Shown here one piece after another: positions 61,748 through 64,000 of a stretch of DNA of 64,000 nucleotides (position 1 is its first letter; every line of letters starts with the position of its first letter). Under the pieces are notes generated by a model that was not told the origin of the DNA, ran no database searches, and was given only the letters and a program-made list of their open reading frames with translations. Both the position numbers and the translations under genes were made by a program. Source of the DNA: Micromonospora antibiotica (GTDB lineage: Bacteria > Actinomycetota > Actinomycetes > Mycobacteriales > Micromonosporaceae); NCBI RefSeq assembly GCF_017599305.1, contig NZ_JAGFWR010000003.1:1-64000 (forward strand), given 5' to 3'.

Positions 61748-62604
61748 AGTTTTCCTCCCCGCCCGTCCCGGCGGGCCGGGACCAGCAGCGTCGACAGGTA
61801 GGGCAGCTCGTCGTCCGGGCCGACCGGCCCGATCCGTTCGTCGGGCAGGCCGAGGCCGCAGCCGAGCACCGCGTCGTCGAGTCGGTCGTGCCGGCGCAGC
61901 TCGTCGACGAGTTCCCGGTGCCGCCGCCAGCCCTTGTAGACCACGACGGTGCCGGGTCCGGCGAGGGCGTCGGCGACCAGCGCCGGGCCCGCGGTGGCCG
62001 GCAGCAGGGTCAACGGCTCCCGCCCCTGGCACAGCGGGACGCCACTGCGCGCGGCCAACTCCTGCATGGCGGTGACGCCGGGCACGGTCCGCACCTCGAC
62101 CGCCGGCCGCAGCGCGCGGACCCCGTCGGCCAGGTAGGTGAAGGTGGAGTAGACGTTGGGGTCGCCGATGGTGGCGAAGGCGACCGACCGGGCCCCGGCG
62201 GCGAACGCGTCGACCACGGCACGGGCCGCGGCGTCCCAGGCGGCCTCCCGACGGGCGGTCACCCCGCCCCGGTCGTCGAGGGCGAACGGCAGCCGGCGCA
62301 GCCGGTGCGCCGGCACGTGCGCGCGGACCGTCGTCTCGGCCCGGCCGGGGGGCGTCGCCGGGTCCGCCGCCAGCCGGTCCAGCACCGGTACGACCACCAG
62401 GTCGGCCTCGGCCAGCACCCGGACCGCCTTGAGGGTGAGCAGTTCCGGGTCCCCCGGCCCGACCCCCACCCCGGTCAGCGTGACCGGCCCGGTCGACGCG
62501 TCCCGGCCCGTGCCCCCCTCGACGACGGGCAGGTGGTCCGGCCCGGTCGGCGCGGCCCGGTCAGTGGCGGCGACAGGCGGGTGGTCCGCCCCGACGCCGG
62601 TCAC
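61744..62604 (-). CDS. cobI: Precorrin-2 C20-methyltransferase
   Basis: A 286-residue SAM-dependent corrin methyltransferase. After a variable 40-residue N-terminus comes LTGVGVGPGDPELLTLKAVRVLAEADLVVVP, then FATIGDPNVYSTFTYL near residue 150, VRTVPGVTAMQELAARSG and VVVYKG. It methylates C20 of precorrin-2, the first dedicated methylation after sirohydrochlorin. The GTG at 62604 overlaps the cobB stop. The N-terminal extension has no recognised motif. Confidence 0.94.
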   Translation of the reverse strand: MTGVGADHPPVAATDRAAPTGPDHLPVVEGGTGRDASTGPVTLTGVGVGPGDPELLTLKAVRVLAEADLVVVPVLDRLAADPATPPGRAETTVRAHVPAHRLRRLPFALDDRGGVTARREAAWDAAARAVVDAFAAGARSVAFATIGDPNVYSTFTYLADGVRALRPAVEVRTVPGVTAMQELAARSGVPLCQGREPLTLLPATAGPALVADALAGPGTVVVYKGWRRHRELVDELRRHDRLDDAVLGCGLGLPDERIGPVGPDDELPYLSTLLVPARRDGRGGKL

Positions 62605-64000
62605 CGGGCCGCTGCCTCGACCAGTCGGCGGGCGGCCCGGGGGTGACCCGCCCAGTGGGTGTGCAGGTAGGAGGCGTGCACCTGCCCGGTGACGAACCCG
62701 TGGGCGGTGTCGTCCCAGCGCCAGGCGGGCCGGTCGCCGTGCCCGGGGTCGGTGACGGTGCGGTGGAACTCGTGGCCGCGTACCCGCTCCCCGGCGGGGT
62801 GGACCGGGGAGTCGGTGGCGGCGACCGCGTCGCGGTAGCCGAGGGTGAGCCGGCCGGACATCCGGGCGTGGTGGTCGAGCCGCCCGCACATCGGCACCCC
62901 GTCCAGGGAGCGGCCGAGGTAGAGCAGCCCGGCGCACTCGGCGACCACCGGCCCGGCGAAGCCGGCCAGCTCGGCACGGAGCCCGGTGTTGTCGCTCAGC
63001 GCCTCGACGTGCACCTCGGGGAAGCCGCCGCCGATGACCACGGCCCGGGTGCCGGCGGGCAGGGCCGGGTCGGCCAGCGGGTCGAACGGGGCCACGGTCG
63101 CCCCGGCGGCGGTGAGCAGTTCGGCGGTCTCGGCGTACGAGAAGGTGAAGGCGGCACCGGCGGCGACCGCGACGACCGGACGGTCCACGCCGGCCGGGCC
63201 ACCGACGGCGGTGCCCGGGTCCCAGGCGTCCACGGTCAACGGCGGGGCGCTGCGGGCCAGGTCGAGCACCGCGTCGAGGTCGACGGTGGACGCGACGAGC
63301 CCGGCGAGCGCGTCGACGACGGCCAGCGACTCCGGTGCCCGTTCGGCGACCGGCACCAGCCCCAGGTGCCGGGCCGGCGCGGCCACCTCGACGGCCCGGG
63401 TGACCGCCCCCAGCACCGGTACGCCCACCTCGGCGAGCGCGTCGCGCAGCAGGGTCTCGTGCCGGGGCGAACCGACCCGGTTGAGGACCACCCCGCCGAT
63501 CCGTACGGCCGGGTCGAAGGCGCGCATGCCGAGGACCAGCGCGGCAGCCGAGCGGCCCTGCGCGGTGGTGTCCAGGACCAGCAGCACCGGCGCGTCGATC
63601 AACGTGGCGACGTGGGCGGTGGAGGCGTACCCGGCCCGGCCGACCGCGCCGTCGTGCAGCCCCATCACCCCCTCGACCACGGCGACGTCGGCGGGGGTGG
63701 GGACGCTCGCGCCGTGCCGCAGCAGCGGGGCGATCAGCTCCTCCCCGACCAGCCACGGGTCGAGGTTGCGGCCGGGGCGGCCGGCGGCGAGCGCGTGGTA
63801 GCCGGGGTCGATGTAGTCGGGGCCGACCTTGTGCGGGCTGACCGTGAGGCCCCGGCGGCGCAGCGCGGCGAGTAGCCCGGTGGCGACGGTGGTCTTGCCG
63901 TGCCCGCTGGCCGGGGCGGCGACCACCAGCCGGGGCAGCGCCCACGGGCCGACCGGCGCGGCGGGCCCGGCCGACGGTGGCCCGCCCGGCGCGGGGCCGC
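62601..64000 (-). CDS. cobB: Cobyrinate/hydrogenobyrinate a,c-diamide synthase, 5' end beyond the window
   Basis: A glutamine-dependent amidase. The P-loop VVAAPASGHGKTTVATGL opens it, followed by VGPDYIDPGYH, AVVEGVMGLHDG and VGGVVLNRVGSPRHE. The C-terminal class I amidotransferase half has VVAECAGLLYLGRSLDG, with the catalytic Cys, and WAGHPRAARRL at the end. It amidates the a and c side chains. The ORF stays open to the right edge, and no start codon lies between the edge and the GTG at 63926. That GTG could be the start, but the residues before it (PWALPRL) fit the usual beginning of the fold, so the start is probably outside. First visible gene of the cob operon. Confidence 0.92.
   Translation of the reverse strand, partial: GPAPGGPPSAGPAAPVGPWALPRLVVAAPASGHGKTTVATGLLAALRRRGLTVSPHKVGPDYIDPGYHALAAGRPGRNLDPWLVGEELIAPLLRHGASVPTPADVAVVEGVMGLHDGAVGRAGYASTAHVATLIDAPVLLVLDTTAQGRSAAALVLGMRAFDPAVRIGGVVLNRVGSPRHETLLRDALAEVGVPVLGAVTRAVEVAAPARHLGLVPVAERAPESLAVVDALAGLVASTVDLDAVLDLARSAPPLTVDAWDPGTAVGGPAGVDRPVVAVAAGAAFTFSYAETAELLTAAGATVAPFDPLADPALPAGTRAVVIGGGFPEVHVEALSDNTGLRAELAGFAGPVVAECAGLLYLGRSLDGVPMCGRLDHHARMSGRLTLGYRDAVAATDSPVHPAGERVRGHEFHRTVTDPGHGDRPAWRWDDTAHGFVTGQVHASYLHTHWAGHPRAARRLVEAAAR

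Overview
The window reads as chromosome from a high-GC actinomycete, most likely Micromonosporaceae (Micromonospora or a relative). This is inferred from the very GC-rich third codon positions, frequent GTG starts, chains of genes overlapping by ATGA or GTGA, a long actinobacterial serine hydroxymethyltransferase and an aromatic polyketide locus of spore-pigment type. No rRNA, tRNA, CRISPR array, prophage or transposase gene was seen.

Layout. 0.2-4.8 kb: housekeeping and stress genes (HxlR regulator and divergent SDR, metallophosphoesterase, glyA behind a ZTP riboswitch, a DUF4177-like protein). 4.9-34.3 kb: a biosynthetic gene cluster. Its left minus-strand arm has hpgT, hmo, an alpha/beta hydrolase, a P450 and a secreted SGNH hydrolase. 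A plus-strand pair encodes an AMP-ligase and an MFS exporter. A long minus-strand operon (28.6 to 15.7 kb) encodes an AMP-ligase, two carrier proteins, a C-N-H ketosynthase, a KS-like half protein, a second AMP-ligase, a FabF-like KS, 4-hydroxymandelate synthase, a PhyH dioxygenase, a DUF3050 heme-oxygenase-like protein, E1 alpha and beta subunits and an ATP-grasp ligase. A separate minus-strand operon (32.7 to 29.0 kb) encodes an ACP-cyclase fusion, a cupin, KS-alpha and a chain-length factor. Divergent from it are a SARP regulator and a TcmI-type cyclase. 34.5-47.0 kb: membrane and regulatory genes, including an APC permease, a phosphotransferase-like protein, DUF5995, a large LuxR-ATPase and a class III nucleotide cyclase with an ATPase domain. 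47.1-52.7 kb: a five-gene peptide/nickel-type ABC importer. 53.0-54.7 kb: a PaaI-type thioesterase and two crcB fluoride channel genes behind a probable fluoride riboswitch. 54.7 kb to the end: a minus-strand corrin-ring operon cobB-cobI-cobM-cbiD-cobL-cbiG/cobJ-ferredoxin-cobH-cbiX, with cobB running off the right edge.

How the cluster may work (inference). HmaS turns 4-hydroxyphenylpyruvate into 4-hydroxymandelate, Hmo oxidises it to 4-hydroxybenzoylformate, and HpgT transaminates that to 4-hydroxyphenylglycine. No NRPS is present to use the amino acid. Candidates for activating or joining it are the three AMP-ligases, the stand-alone carrier proteins and the ATP-grasp ligase. The KS-alpha/CLF/ACP-cyclase set should build an unreduced aromatic polyketide, since no ketoreductase is seen. 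I do not recognise the combination as a known pathway.

A second theme is repeats. Five copies of an exactly 56-nt palindromic element (arms beginning TGATCAAGAGG) lie only in the three long gaps between convergent genes. Short tandem repeats, most with a period divisible by three, occur inside many ORFs.
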